Source: Elymus sibiricus (taxonomy: Eukaryota > Streptophyta > Magnoliopsida > Poales > Poaceae). From it: a stretch of DNA of 64,000 bases. This document shows positions 44,887-58,000 of the stretch, one piece after another. The number at the start of each line of letters is the position of its first letter. Position 1 is the stretch's first letter. Below the pieces are notes generated by a model, which worked only from the letters and a program-made list of their open reading frames with translations, did no database searches and was not told the origin of the DNA. The stretch spans positions 141,547,148 to 141,611,147 of the forward strand of contig CM077665.1 of the NCBI GenBank assembly GCA_039707655.1, read 5' to 3'. The position numbers were made by a program, and so were the translations under genes.

Positions 44887-47800
44887 ATGATGGTCAGTGG
44901 AACGGTGGTGGACAGGTGGTTGCGGTCGGCGGTGCAGGACATGAAAGAAAATAACCTGACAAAGGTTTTATGTCCGTGTCGAAGATGCAAAGGATGAGCT
45001 TGGCTCGACCCCTATGACCATGGTCATGTGATGGCGCACCTTCTCATGACTAGTTTCATGGATGGCTATACTCGGTGGATAATTGAAGATGAGGATGATG
45101 ATGTTGAGGACGCCGACGGGGTAGGCAATGACGACATGGGGCAAGACGAAGAGATAATCGATAATGGCGGCGAAGAAGGGGCCGGACATGGCGGAGGGGA
45201 AGAGGCCGGACATGGCGGCGGAGAAGGGGCCGGACATGGCGGTGGAGAAAACGTGGACTCCACGCCGCAGAATTCGTCGGTACTAAGTTCAATCGTGCGG
45301 GACGCTCATGTTCAAGCACTTCTTCACAAGGAGACGAGTACTGAGAGAGCTGCTTCTAGAGAGGAGGCCAAGCTGCAGCAACTGGTGGTAGACTCGAACA
45401 CTCCATTGTATCATGGTTGCAATCCCGAGGTGACCTGCTTGAGTTTCACGCTCGAACTCCTGAACACGAAGGCTAAAAACAAATGGACCGACACTAGCCT
45501 CGATGAGCTTCTCAGGTACCTAAAGGATGTTCTTCCTGCGGGAAATCTATGTACTACTAGTGTGGATGAGGCCAAGAAGATCATGTGCCCTCTTGATCTG
45601 CCGCACGTTAGATACCATGCATGCATCAACGATTGCATAATTTATCGGAAGGAGCACGCGGAAAAAACAAGCTGTCCGGTGTGCAATGCTTCTCGATGCA
45701 AGAAGGCCGGGAACAAATCTCCCCAGAAAGTTGTATGGTACTTACCGATCACTCCCCGTCTCCAGCGGTATTTCGTAGATCCCAAGGAAGCAAAGCTCAT
45801 GCGCTGGCACACGGAGAGGAAGAAGCCCGACGATGGAGATGATCCGAAGCCGAGACACGTCGTGGATGGAAGCCAGTGGAGAGCGTTCAACGGCGAATAT
45901 CGGTATTTCGCATGTGATGCAAGGAAGATCGTGCTCGGCGCGTGTACCGATGTCATGAATCCGTTTGGCAACCAGAACACCAACCATAGCACATGGCCCG
46001 TGTTTGTATGGATGTACAACCTCCCCCCTGGTTGTGCATGAAGTCGAAGTACATACACATGAGCATGCTGATTCAAGGGCCGAAACAACCGGGAAATAAT
46101 ATTAATCTGTATCTGGGGCTACTTCAAGAGGAGTTAGACACGTTATGGAAAACACCGGCCAAGACATGGGACGCCAGCAAAGGCGAGTATTTCTATATGA
46201 GAGCCGCGTTGATCACGACGGTGCACGACTATCTCGGTTACGGATATGTCGCAGGACAGGTGTGCCATGGATATTGCGGATGCACGCGGTGCATGGATGA
46301 TACGACGTCTTAGCAGCTAACGCCAAGGAAAGATGGCGGGTCTGGGAAAATCGTGTACATGGGGCATCAAAGATGGCTCGAGAAGGATGACCCGTGGAGA
46401 AACCGTGGAGATCTATTCAATGTTGAGGCTGAGCATCGAGGACCTCCACGTAAGCGGAGTGGCGCCGAAATCGATGAGCTATTGAAAAACTGGGAACAGT
46501 GCCCCGTGCCGGGAAGGACGATGAAAAAGGCGCCGGAGCCGCTGCTGAAGGTATGGAAGACGAGGTCTGTTTTCTGGGACTTGTAGTACTGGCACAAACA
46601 TGACACGCCTCATTGCCTTGATCAAATGCATATCTGTAAGAATGTCCTTGAGAGCTTGCTTGTGACACTGATGAACATGCCGGATAAGACCAAGGATGGG
46701 CCGAAGGCAAGAAAAGACTTGCAAGATTTGTAGATCAGGGCAGATCTGCACATGCCGCCCCATAAAAAGTCAGAGGAGACAGAGACGGATACAGAGGCGC
46801 GGGAGAAGAAGGGCAAAAAAGTAAAGGAAGAGGATTATTGCCCCCCTTCTTGCTTCACCTTAAGTCCAGCCGAGATCGATCAATTCTTCAAGTGCCTTAC
46901 CGGAATCAAAGTTAGTTCCGGTTACTGTGGCAAGATAAGCAGATATCTAGACACGAAGAAGAAAAGGTTCAGCGGGATGAAGTCCCATGACTGTCATGTG
47001 ATGATGACGCAAATACTACCTGTTGCCCTTAGAGGGATAATGGACAAGCACAACCGTGATACGCTTATTGGTCTCTGCAACTTTTTCGACGTCATCTCTC
47101 GAAAGTCGATCAGTGTGAAGCAGCTCCGAAGGCTACAGGAAGAGATCGTTGTCATACTAAATGAGCTTGAGATGTACTTCCCACCCGCGTTCTTTGACAT
47201 CATGGTGCATCTGTGTGTCCATATTGTGGACGACATAATAGACCTGGGGCCGTCATTCCTTCACAACATGATGCCGTTTGAGAGGATGAATGGGATCATC
47301 AAAGGATTCGTTCGTAACATGTCCCGTCCGGATGGAAGCATCGTCCAGGGCTATCTAACACAAGAGTTCATCTCTGTCTACGAGAATTTTCTATATGGCG
47401 CAGACCGGCCGCCTGGTGTTGGTTTGCCCGTTAACAAGCACGATGGGAGGCTCGAAGGAGAAGGTCACTCCAACGGTCGCAGGAAACTGCATGTGGCCTA
47501 CTCAGATCGACGCACCGACTTTGACATAGCAAACTTGGTAGTGCTACAACACCTACACTAGGTAGATCCTTTCGTGACACTGCACAAAGAAACTATCGCA
47601 AAGAAGTATCGTGACCGGGGGGTATGTAGGACGGACGCCGAAGTTACTAGAGAGCACAACTCCACTTTCCTGCATTGGTTCAAAGAGCATATTATTGCTA
47701 ATCCCCCGGAAGAGGGCTCTAAGGACAGATTGCTCATATACGCCTTAGCACATGGCCCCTCGCCCAACCTCGTCACCTATCAGGCATACGATATCAATGG

Positions 47801-48205
47801 ATACACGTTCTACACGGAGGCCAAAGATATGGACAGTGATGATCAGAACTCAGGGGTGACGATGGAATGCATGACCGACAGCGACAACGGCGCAACTGAG
47901 AGATTTTACGGAAGGGTCGACGAGATCTGGGAGCTTGACTACTCTGGACTGCACAATGCGACGATGTTCCGTGTTAGATGGGCTAAGAATGTCGAAAGAG
48001 AAAACCGGTATTTCACTACCATGACTATACCCGACGCCAAGAGCGGTACCGTGAACGCTATTGCAAAAAACGAGCCATGGGTACTACCATGACACAATGC
48101 TTCTTCATAACCGACCCGTGCAATCCCAGCCGTGTTGTCATGAGGAGAGGCAAAAGGAACATCATTGGAATGGATGGAGTCGCCAACGAGGAAGACTACG
48201 ACTAG
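44887..48205 (+). pseudogene. TNP2-type CACTA transposase, decayed
   Basis: The N-terminal Transpos_assoc region has the Cys motif LCPCRRCKG, followed by a TGA at 44995 and HLLMTSFMDGYTRW. After an acidic Gly-rich repeat (EEGAGHGGGE units) comes Transposase_21 (HYHACIND-like YHACINDCIIYR, CPVCNASR, ACTDVMNPFGNQN). A one-base shift in the C run at 46023-46028 moves the frame. In the new frame, stops fall at 46311, 46584, 46731 and 47559. DUF4218 covers about 46850-47420 (HNMMPFERMNGIIKGFVRN) and DUF4216 about 47890-48050 (FYGRVDEIWELDY). Another shift near 48080 leads to a short tail (RRGKRNIIGMDGVANEEDYD) ending at TAG 48203. Not functional. Confidence 0.9.
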
Positions 48206-48867
48206 TACGGCAACCCAATGAGGGAAGATGACGATGACGATGAAGTATACGTCAAAAGAAGAATCAATACTACATTACCTAAGAAAGATCGTACTCCATG
48301 GAAAAGAAAAAGTCACAATAAGGGGCTCAATTATTCTTCAACGAACAAGAAGGGAAAGAAGCTCACTCAAAAACGAAAACGTCGACGCTGAGGAACCGTT
48401 ATTGGTCAAATGATGTAATATATATGTTCCTATTTTGTATACATACTTAACCGTCAAATGATGCAATATATATCGCCTTAGTTATATACATTGTATCACC
48501 TTCCCTTCGTTCCTGCTCTCGGAAAAAAGGAAAAGAAAAGAAAAGAAAAAGAAGGAAAGAAAAGGAAGAGAAAATAAAGGAAAAGACAATAGAAGAAACA
48601 AACAGGAAAACTGCTATAGGTACTGCTATGTTGACTTAACCCTCGGCCCCAGCGGGCTTCCCACCTCTGCTTCCCCCAAATCCCCACTCTCTCTTCTCCC
48701 CCCTCGTCGCCGCCGGAGCCCGTGCCCTCGCCGCGCGCCCCTGCCTCAAGCGTCGGAGCCCTGCCCTCGCCGCGCGCCCCTGCCTCAAGCGCCGGAGCCC
48801 GTGCCCTCACCGCCGGAGCCCGATCCCGGCGCTCGCCCCCGACCCCGGCGACCTCGCCCACGCCCCT
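48206..48867 (+). other. Region between the two CACTA genes, up to the E3 insertion
   Basis: Includes an A/G-rich tract (48515-48600) and a GC-rich block with a 40-bp tandem unit containing cgccgcgcgcccctgcctca (about 48712-48830). E3 inserted in this GC-rich repeat, which continues at 62116. The last five bases, 48863-48867, are the E3 duplication. Confidence 0.7.
48863..48867. repeat. Target-site duplication of E3, left copy (cccct)
   Basis: cccct at 48863-48867, identical to 62116-62120 outside the other end. Confidence 0.93.
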
Positions 48868-49410
48868 TGTCGTGGTTTTGTCACGGCAGATGTCCGAAGA
48901 CTTAGGTTCGAGGCCATCGCCATAGCAGTGGACTCAAAGGGGTTGATCGGGACGAAGGACACGAGTTTACCCAGGTTCGGCCCCTCAAGTAGAGGTAAAA
49001 GCCTACGTCCTGCTTGTGTTGTATTAGCTGGAGTATCGATTACAAGGGAGTGGATTGCTTGACCTAGCTCTCGATTACTTTGTTTCTTGTCTAAGCCGCC
49101 CCGGGGTCTAGCCTTTATATAAGAGGTCAAGGCCCCGGGTTACACGAGTCTCAAACCGACTCACACAGCGTGTCCTATTCTGTCTCTAAGCCGCCATACC
49201 ATCTTGGGTAAGCCGCCACCGGGCGGCTTAGCCACCCGGGTCTTCACGCCACCTTCCGTCTCTGGGCCCCTGTCAACGGCCCATCTGGTAAGCCGCCCTG
49301 GCGGCCTTGCCTGCATCCTTAAGCCCACCTTACAAGTCTTGGGCTTACGAGCCGCCCGGTGTAACCCGGCCCCGCCTGGGCGGGTCTCACCACGGGTTAT
49401 ATCCCCAACA
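48868..49410 (-). repeat. E3 left (3') LTR
   Basis: 543 bp, TGTCGTGGTTTTG...ATCCCCAACA. The minus-strand TATA box TATATAAAG lies near 49115-49122. Differs from the right LTR at 49051 only, by eye. Confidence 0.95.
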
Positions 49411-49649
49411 TTAGGCCCCAGGTTGATTTGAGCCAGCTCATGTCAATCTTTATCTTTACTTAACGGCGAGTCTTCATTGCGCTGTCATCTGGAAAGTCAA
49501 CTTGTAACCCGCCATGACGTCACATGGAATATTCGGAAAAGATTCCATGACGTTCGCAACGGATCTTTGTCACCGAAAGGTCATCCCGAAAATCAAGGCG
49601 CCAATTTACTGTAGTTCCCCACTTTCGCGCGTACGGTTGCCCTTTTCCT

Positions 49650-49657
49650 TATAAATA
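49650..49657 (+). promoter_or_regulatory. TATA box of the E3 antisense gene
   Basis: ccttataaatagcg lies 3' of the left LTR on the plus strand. A G-box core CACGTG (49662-49667) follows and a TGACGTCA palindrome (bZIP-type site) lies upstream at 49515-49522. This suggests a promoter independent of the LTRs. Confidence 0.6.
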
Positions 49658-49834
49658 GCGCCACGTGCGCCTCCTCCCTTTCTCCGCCTGTCGCTGTCGT
49701 CTCCTTCCTCGCGTGAAGCCTCCCTCTCCAGAGCTCCGCTGCCCGCAACCGAAGACGCGCCGTCGCTCTCCCCGCCGGCCACTGCCTCAGCCCGAAACGG
49801 ACCAGAGCCTCATCGGCGCCTCCGCATCTCAGAG

Positions 49835-50316
49835 GTAAGCTCCTCTGATCCTCATTGAATCTGTGTACACTCCCGTTAGGGTTCCGAGTTCTTCCTTGTT
49901 CTTGCGAGTTCATCACCATCGATAACCACCGAGGCATCGAGCACTGCCCAAGACCTCGTATCACTACCCTTTGGCTGCGGGCACTCCTCCGAAGTCCATC
50001 CCCTACTCATTTTTGTGTCCATATGACACTCATTGTTGCGGGTAGATTGATCTCGTTCATCCACTGTTATTTCTAGGTCGTATTCATTTTCATTTTTTCT
50101 TCGTCCGTAGATCTTGCAATGAATAGACGATATGCAAAATCTGTTTTCTGCATTTAGTCATTTTCCCATCCATACCATCTTGGCTTCGTAAGTCGCCATT
50201 GTATTGCCGGCTCTCCGCCAATTTTTCTGGCGGCTTAGCTCTTCCACTTATACTGATTATAACTGCATTACACAGCGACTGCTCTTCTTAACCCGCCATT
50301 CCTTCTATTTTTGTAG
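49835..50316 (+). other. Predicted 5'-UTR intron of the E3 antisense gene
   Basis: Donor CAGAG|GTAAGC at 49835; acceptor TATTTTTGTAG at 50316; 482 nt, T-rich as usual. The ATG follows 15 bases after the acceptor. A leader intron near the ATG often raises expression in grasses. Confidence 0.6.
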
Positions 50317-50330
50317 CGTAACCCGCCGTC

Positions 50331-53300
50331 ATGACAAGGACTCCATCCTCCTGTGATTGGGTCAGCTCCGGAGTCACTGAAGAACTCCTAGCTAACTTTG
50401 TTGAATCTAGCATGTTACCAAGTAAAGAGGAAATACACTGGCGGGTTCCAGGACCGGAGAAGAGGCCTGAGCCCAAGGAGGGAGAGATCATCATATTTAC
50501 TGACCACATCCTTCGCGGGTTTCGCCCTCCCGGGTCAAAGTTCTTTCGGGATGTTCTTCACTTCTTCCAGATCCATCCTCAAGACATAGGCCCCAACTCA
50601 GTTACCAATATATGCCAATTCCAAGTTTTAACTGAAGTCTATATGCAAGAAGAACCGTCTGTTGACCTCTTCTATGAATATCACTATGCAAACCGCCAGA
50701 CTGAAATGGCGGCCGGTCCCAGCTTGGAACTTGGTGGTATTACCATCCAAAGACGAAGAGACCTGCCATACCCTTCAGCCACCTTGCCGAGTCACCCCAA
50801 GGACTGGAACAAAACCTGGTTTTATTGCCAGGACACCTCTCCTGAAGGCGAGAATCCCCTGCCGGGTTACCGTCCAACCCGGCTCTGCTTTACCAATGAC
50901 AACCCCTTCCCAGCACGAATGACAGCCGCCGAGCGGGCAAAGTATGCCTCGGCTTACACCAAGGTCAAGGCTCTGCTGGCTAACGGCTTGACAGGTGTTG
51001 ACCTAACCCGTTGCTGGGTAAGCTGGAAAATCATGCCGTTGAGCCGGCGTGACCGGCTCATGTGCGAATATACGGGTGAACCCAATGACCCCCTTTGCTT
51101 CAAGACAACTCCCTTGACTGACGAAGACATCAACAGTGGCGTCAAGGGACTCCTTGGCGAAAGTCAGGAAGCTTGCGACAAGGTTGGGCTAAAGCCCTTC
51201 TATGCCAAGAATCCGGCTCCAGACGTAAGTCTCTTTTCCTTCAATTGATTATACTTATCTTGCACCTTGTAACCTTAACCGGCGGCTTATATATATAGGC
51301 CAACTCCCCGTTCTGGAAGAAGAAATTTAACCCGCCGGTGAGAAGGCCTAAGACGAAAACCCCAGCCAAGAAGAAGAAGAAAGCCGCCACTCCAGAGCCG
51401 GCCGAAAGTGACGACTCGGAGGTAGAACTTGATTCTCTTGGCCGTCTCTTTATACAGCTTATTGACAATAATTACTCACAGGATGAGACGGAAGCAAGCC
51501 ACGCCAACGCTCCTGAGGTAATTGATATTTCTGACTCAGAGATCTATTCACCAGACAGAGTACGGCGGGTCGTCCGGAAAGTCCCCTTCTCTCATCCTCT
51601 TGCTCACTTAGATCCCAATTTCCTTTTGAAAAAGCAACAGCACAACTCCCGACGCCAGACCCGGAGCGCCGGCTCTGACGACCTCGTGGCCGGGTTACCT
51701 CATTCCCCGACTCCTCGAAAACGGCCAGCTGAGGTATCCTTTTACGGAAACATAATTCTCATCAACTTTGCATTGTAATTTTACTGTTGTATTACTTTGG
51801 ATGCCTTCAGGACTCTCCGCCTTCATCTGGCGACTCAACCGCATCAAAGCTGCCCCCAATGAAGATCAACCCGGAGTATGTATATTATTTTGCACTTGAA
51901 TGTTTTCAATGTCCTTGACATATATATAACCATCAACTGCGCCTTCCAGGGCCCAAGCCAAACGAAGAAAAACTGGCGGGTCTACTGCCGCCCCAATTGC
52001 TAAAGAGCCAGTGTTTGCTAAGCCGGCCTCTCTACCAGCCGCAGATACTGAGAAAAACATTCACCAGCCACCTAAGCCGGCGGGTCATGATACGACCGCT
52101 GAAAGCCCTGCGAGGGATGATCCTAAACTGCCCAGCCCTTCAATGGCTGATGAAGAAACAGCCCTTCCAGACGTTGCTATTACTGAGACGGGTCACCACA
52201 CCCCTGAACCCCGTGTATTAACAAGGCACTGTGGCAAAGCTGAAACTTCTTTGCTGGAGGAATTTAATTTGGAACCTACTGTACTGGAGAAGTTTACCGC
52301 TGATGAACTTCATGCTGGATTTCTAAACCGCCTGGAGTCAAGCCAGAAGATGGAGCTGAAGTTTGTCAGCCTTATGAAGAAAAAATATGAGGTAATACTT
52401 TTACCAGCCTGTCCTTTATACCCTTTCCTAGCCGCCAAGAGCCGGATTAATATGTCAAATAATAAACCGGGGCTTTCCTTAGCAATACTTTTCATAACTT
52501 GATCTGTAGCCCCCAAGTATCGGGTTAGTGTAAGTAGTAGGCCGATACTCGATGTATAGAGTTTGAACAGTTGCAGCCCCCAAGTCCGGGTTATCATGAA
52601 ATGATGACCCGGATTCTCATTGGATACTGTATAAATGCTGATTGTAGCCCCCAAGGGCCGGCTTATCTTTTTTTTTTTAAAGATGAGTCGGGACTTTAAT
52701 TGAAAGACTTGAGAGCGTGATCTGTAGCCCCCAAGGGCCGGCTTACCTTTTTTTTTTTTTAAAGATTAGCCGGGACAAGCCCTAGAGAACAAATAGACAT
52801 TAGCCCCCAAGTGTCGAGTATATTGCTTGCAATCTGCTTGAGACTTGTAGCATAATTTCCTCAGTGGTAACTTACCATGAACATTGAACCCCCCTTTTCC
52901 TGCTTTTGAATTGTTACAGGATGCTCTAGAGGCGGCTGAGTCTGAAATGGCCAGCCTGAAGAAAAATCTCGATGTGCAACAGACCGCCCGGTCAGAGGCG
53001 GAAACCAAGTGGCGGGTTGCCGTCGAAGATCTTGAAAAGACGCAAGTGGACTTAGCTCTTTTCAAGAAGAATACTGAAACTCATCAAGCCGCCCTGACCA
53101 AGCGTGCAGAAGATGCTGAAGGGCGGCTTGCCACTGTGTCGACAGAGCTGCAGACCCTGAAACAGCATATATCCAGGATGACCTCTGCTATCTTTGGTAA
53201 GCATATGGTACTTAATGACCGTCTTGTCCGTGATAAATAATATTTCTGGCGGCTTATACCACCAAACCTTTTTTTTTTTTTTTTTTTGCAGGTGAAAGGA

Positions 53301-53914
53301 GCCGCCAGTTATCCTCTGACAGTGTGATGAAGCTGAAGGCAGTGTACTCCTTAGCTAAACAACTCTACTGCGGGACTCTCCTGACCATTAAAGCTATGCT
53401 GACTGAAAGGAGCATCCCCAAGCACATGAAAGATATCTTAGAGCTGCTGTCCACGCTGCCTAAGCAGATTGATGAGCTCAAAAGATCAGCCGCCAGGCAG
53501 GGGGCTCTATCTGCGCTAAGCCGGTGCTTGGCTTTCGCTCCTGAGTTAACTGCTGACGAGATGATGGACGGGTTCCCGTCCAAGAAAGATGACGGCTCGG
53601 AGTTCACTACAGAAGACTATGCTCAATGCAGAAAATCTTCCAGGGTTCTTGCCTCCAAGCTGGTGGAGGATCTTGACATGTCAACTTACCAGGCGGCTTA
53701 CAGCGAGACATCCAAGAAGATACGTGGTCCCACATTTGAATGCAGAGACTTGACCCCCGTGCGCCGTAAGCATTTCTTCGCCCCTGAGATTGATCCGTCT
53801 CCTCTGTTTGAGGACGCCCAGTTTGAAGCACTAACACACTGCAACTGGGACGTGGACAATCTTCAGATCGAAGAAGTCGAAGACCCGGAGCAGGATGACC
53901 CGCCGTCAAGCTGA
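50331..53914 (+). CDS. E3 antisense gene, six exons, 'putative gypsy type transposon' protein
   Basis: My model: exons 50331-51224, 51299-51733, 51811-51875, 51950-52391, 52920-53196 and 53292-53914. All five introns are GT-AG, phases match, and the total is 2,736 nt (911 residues plus TGA). Exon 1 has the family core (EGEIIIFTDHILRGFRPPG, then FQIHPQDIGPNSV), which I assign to PF04195 (Transposase_28 / putative gypsy type transposon). Exon 2 has a basic, NLS-like PAKKKKKAA and an acidic region. Exon 5 is a coiled coil (LEAAESEMASLKK, DLEKTQVDLALFKK). Exon 6 is helical with an acidic tail. Intron 4 (528 nt) contains agcccccaag repeats and two poly-T runs. Function is unknown; nuclear action is suggested only by the basic patch. 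Confidence 0.85.
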
Positions 53915-55055
53915 ACTTGATATTTGATAACCCGGCTTCTTGAGCCGCCGATGTGTATAAAACTTTTGGCTGCTTGCCTGGTGAGCTCTCAAAGAGAGCT
54001 TTGTAATAGGCTTGTAGAAAAACTCTCACTGTCTGACCCGTGCCATAGTGCACGTATGAGTCTTTAGTCAATCATAATATATTCCTTGCTTTTCTTCAAG
54101 CGGCTTATGATATCAATCTGCACGGCGTCTTACCTTGTAGACAAACCCGGCAATATAAGAAGACAGAAACATGTTCTGCATCACTGCGAAGGGTGACTTA
54201 AAAAGTCTAACCCGGAGGCGTGAAACCTCATTTTCCTTGCCTGCTTTTCCGAATGTATAAGCCGGTTCTTCTGTGGTCTTAGCTACTTTGAACTCTTAAT
54301 AAGAGCGTAACAACCCAGAGAGACGCAGCAAATAGAAGAGTTAACCTCGCCGCTGTAAGAGGCATTTGCAGAGGGTAAGTTATAGAACTTGCTGCACCCC
54401 TGACAAAACGCATCTACTTACAGGCAGGTATAACCCGTAGTTACAAATGTAAGAGTTAACCTCGCCGCTGCATGAGGCCTTTGTAGGGGGTAAGTTATAG
54501 AACTCGCTGCACCCCTGACAAAGCGCATCTACATACAGGCAGGTATAACCCGGCCTTACAGTTAGCCTCGCCGCTGTAAGAGGCCTTTGCAGGGGGTAAG
54601 TTTTAGAACTCGCTGCACCCCTGACAAAGTGCATCTGCATACAGGCAGGCATAACCCGTTTTCACAGATTAGAGGAGGTGAGTTCATGACTCACTGCACT
54701 CCCAGTAATCTTTGTTGATATTATCAACTTTGCACACCAACTTATAAGCCGCCGTCTTGTAAGCCGCCAGTATGTGGTGATATTGTAGATAAGGAGCCGA
54801 TCAAGAAGGTTGAAGCTTAACCCGGCGGGTTAGAAGCCCCCAAATGACCTTGTAACTCCGGCTTGAAGAGCCAGACCAAGAGGCTTGAAGCCTAACCCGG
54901 CAGGTTGAAAGCCTCCAAATGATCATATGATTGTAGCCATCTTGGACAATGTGATGTAAAAACGGCAGATGCCCCGGCTTGCAGGGATACCAACTTTATT
55001 ATATATATATATAATATATATACAATGATATTATACAACGAGGGAAGTCGATGAC
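53915..55055. other. E3 spacer between the antisense gene and pol
   Basis: The two genes converge here, so both 3' ends lie within 1.1 kb. It holds the three-unit array at 54348-54668, gaagcccccaaatgacc-type motifs (54830-54925) shared with E1, and an AT-only stretch at 54995-55025 just beyond the pol stop. Confidence 0.75.
54348..54668. repeat. Three-unit tandem repeat in the E3 spacer
   Basis: Units start at 54348, 54463 and 54569 with cgccgctg, each containing gggtaagtt, ctgcacccctgacaaa and acaggcagg. Periods are 115 and 106 bp. Confidence 0.88.
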
Positions 55056-58000
55056 TTAGGTGTAGTAAGGCCGCAGATGAGCGATATTCCACGGCCGGAG
55101 GGTCTCCTGCCCAGAAGTGCGTGACTCGTCTCGTACGTCAATGAGATAGTATGACCCATTGTTGAGGTTTCTGCTAACCACAAAAGGCCCTTCCCATGGA
55201 GGAGACAACTTGTGCGCATCCGTCTGATCTTGAATCAGGCGCAACACTAAGTCGCCTGCTTGAAACGTCCGGGTCTTGACTCGGCGGCTGTGATAGCGGC
55301 GCAGGTCTTGCTGATAAATCGCCGATCGAGCCGCCGCCAGGTCACGCTCTTCATCCAAAGCATCCAACGCGTCTTGACACGCGGTCTCATTGTCTGTCTC
55401 AACGTAAGCCGCCACCCGTGGCGAGTCATGATGTATGTCACTTGGTAAGACGGCTTCTGCGCCATAAACCATGAAGAAAGGCGTATAGCCAGTGGATCTG
55501 TTGGGAGTTGTATTGATGCTCCATAAGACTGATGGTAACTCCTCAACCCAACAACCCGGCGTTCTCTGCAAAGGAACCATAAGTCGGGGCTTGATACCTC
55601 TCAAGATTTCCTGGTTAGCACGCTCCGCCTGACCATTGGACTGTGGATGAGCAACTGCAGAGACGTCAAGCCGGATGTGCTCTTCTTCACAGAAGGTTTG
55701 CATAGCCCCCTTGGATAGGTTTGTGCCATTATCTGTGATTATACTGTGAGGGTAACCAAAACGGTAGATCAATTTTTTGACAAACTGAACCGCCGTAGCT
55801 GCGTCACACTTGCTGACCGGCTCAGCCTCTACCCACTTCGTGAATTTATCAACCGCCACCAAAAGGTGGGTCTTCTTATCTTTGGATCTCTTGAAGGGCC
55901 CGACCATATCAAGCCCCCAGACCGCAAACGGCCAAGTAATCGGGACCATGCGCAACTCCTGAGCCGGCACATGAACACGCCGTCCAAACTTTTGACAGCC
56001 ATCACACTTGAGCACTAAGTTTTCTGCATCCTTGTGAGCCGTCAACCAGAAGAAACCATGTCTAAAAGCCTTGGCCACCAGAGATTTTGAGCCGGCATGA
56101 TGACCACAATCTCCGGCGTGGATTTCATTAAGGATCTCCTTGCCTTCCTCAGGTGAAACACAACGCTGAAAAACGCCTGTAACACTGCGTTTATGTAACT
56201 CGCCATTGATGATTGTCATGGACTTGGATCGTCTGACGATTTGTCTTGCCAAGGTCTCCTCGTCAGGTAACTCGCCACGAGTTAGATACGCCATGTAAGG
56301 CAACGTCCAGTCAGGAATAGCACGCAGAGCCGCCACCAATTGCCCCTCCGGGTCAGGAATAGCCAGATCTTCCTCCGAAGGTAACTTAACTGAAGGGTGA
56401 TATAACACGTCCAAGAAAACGTTAGGCGGCACCGGCTTACGCTGGGAGCCAATTCTTGACAATGCGTCAGCCGCCTCGTTCTTACGACGATCAATGTGAT
56501 CCACCTGATAACCCTTGAAGTGACCTGCAACGACGTCTACCGCCTGACGATAAGCCGCCATGCGTGGGTCTTTGGAATCCCACGTGCCTGAAACTTGCTG
56601 AGCCACAAGGTCTGAGTCGCCGAGGCATCGAACCCGGCTCAGATTCATCTCCTTAGCAACCCGGAGGCCATGAAGCAAAGCTTCATACTCAGCTGCATTG
56701 TTAGTACAAGGAAACATCAGCCTTAATACGTAACAGAACTTATCACCTTTGGGGGAAGTTAAGACAACTCCAGCCCCCGAACCTTCCAGCTGTCTAGACC
56801 CATCGAAGTGAATCGTCCAATAAGTGGTGTCCGGCTTCTCCTCTGGCGACTGACACTCAGTCCAGTCGTTTATAAAGTCCACCAAAGCTTGAGACTTAAC
56901 CGCTGTGCGAGGCACATATTTTAGATTAAGAGGTCCAAGCTCCAACGCCCACTTAGCAATCCGGCCAGTGGCTTCTCTGTTTTGAATTATGTCTCCCAAC
57001 GGGGCAGAGCTAACCACTGTGATCGGATGTCCCAAAAAATAGTGTTTCAACTTCCGGTTTGCCATGAATACTCCATAGATCAGCTTCTGCCAATGTGGGT
57101 ATCGCTGCTTGGACTCGATCAAAACTTCACTGACGTAGTAAACCAGCCGTTGAACCGGATATTCCTTCCCTGCCTCCTTGCGCTCCACAACAACCGCAGC
57201 GCTGACTGCCCTGTTGTTAGCCGCCACATAGAGGAGTAACGGTTCCTTCTCAGCCGAAGCAGCCAAGACGGGCGGCTCAGTCAGTTGCTTCTTAAGCGCA
57301 TCAAACGCCTCACCCGCCGCCTTGCTCCAGACGAAATCATCCGTCTTCTTTATCATTTGATACAAGGGGATTGCCTTCTCGCCCAGGCGGCTTATGAATC
57401 GGCTTAACGCGGCGATTCGACCCGCCAGGCGCTGAACGTCGTTTATGCACGCCGGCTCAGACAAAGATGTAATTGCTTTGATCTTGTCCGGGTTAGCTTC
57501 AATCCCACGCTCAGAAACCAGAAACCCCAAAAGCTTGCCTGCTGGAACTCCAAAAACACACTTGGCCGGGTTAAGCATCATCTTGTAAACCCTCAAGTTG
57601 TCGAAAGTCTCCTTCAGGTCGTCCAGCAAAGTTTCCTTCTTCCTTGACTTGACCACTATATCATCCACATAAGCATGAACATTGCACCCAATTTGACTGT
57701 GAAGACAGTTCTGCACACAACGTTGATAAGTCGCCTGGGCACTCTTGAGCCCGAAAGGCATAGACACATAGCAGAAAGCACCAAAAGGCGTGATGAAAGC
57801 CGTCTTCTCTTGGTCTTTGACTGCCATCTTGATCTGGTGATAACCTGAATAGGCGTCCAGGAAGCATAAACTCTCACAACCCGCCGTTGCATCAATGATC
57901 TGATCAATCCGAGGGAGAGCAAACGGGTCAGCTGGACAGGCTTTGTTGAGATCCGTGTAATCCACACACATTCGCCAAGTGCCGTTTTTTTTAAGCACCA

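Noticed and set aside
45028..46041. 337-codon plus frame as a possible host gene
   Set aside because: It is the Transposase_21 part of a CACTA TNP2 pseudogene, broken by a C-run shift at its end.
48807..49130. Minus frame starting MTSYIKARPRGGLDKK in the left E3 LTR
   Set aside because: It is the LTR copy of the gag upstream frame; here it reads into flanking CACTA repeats.
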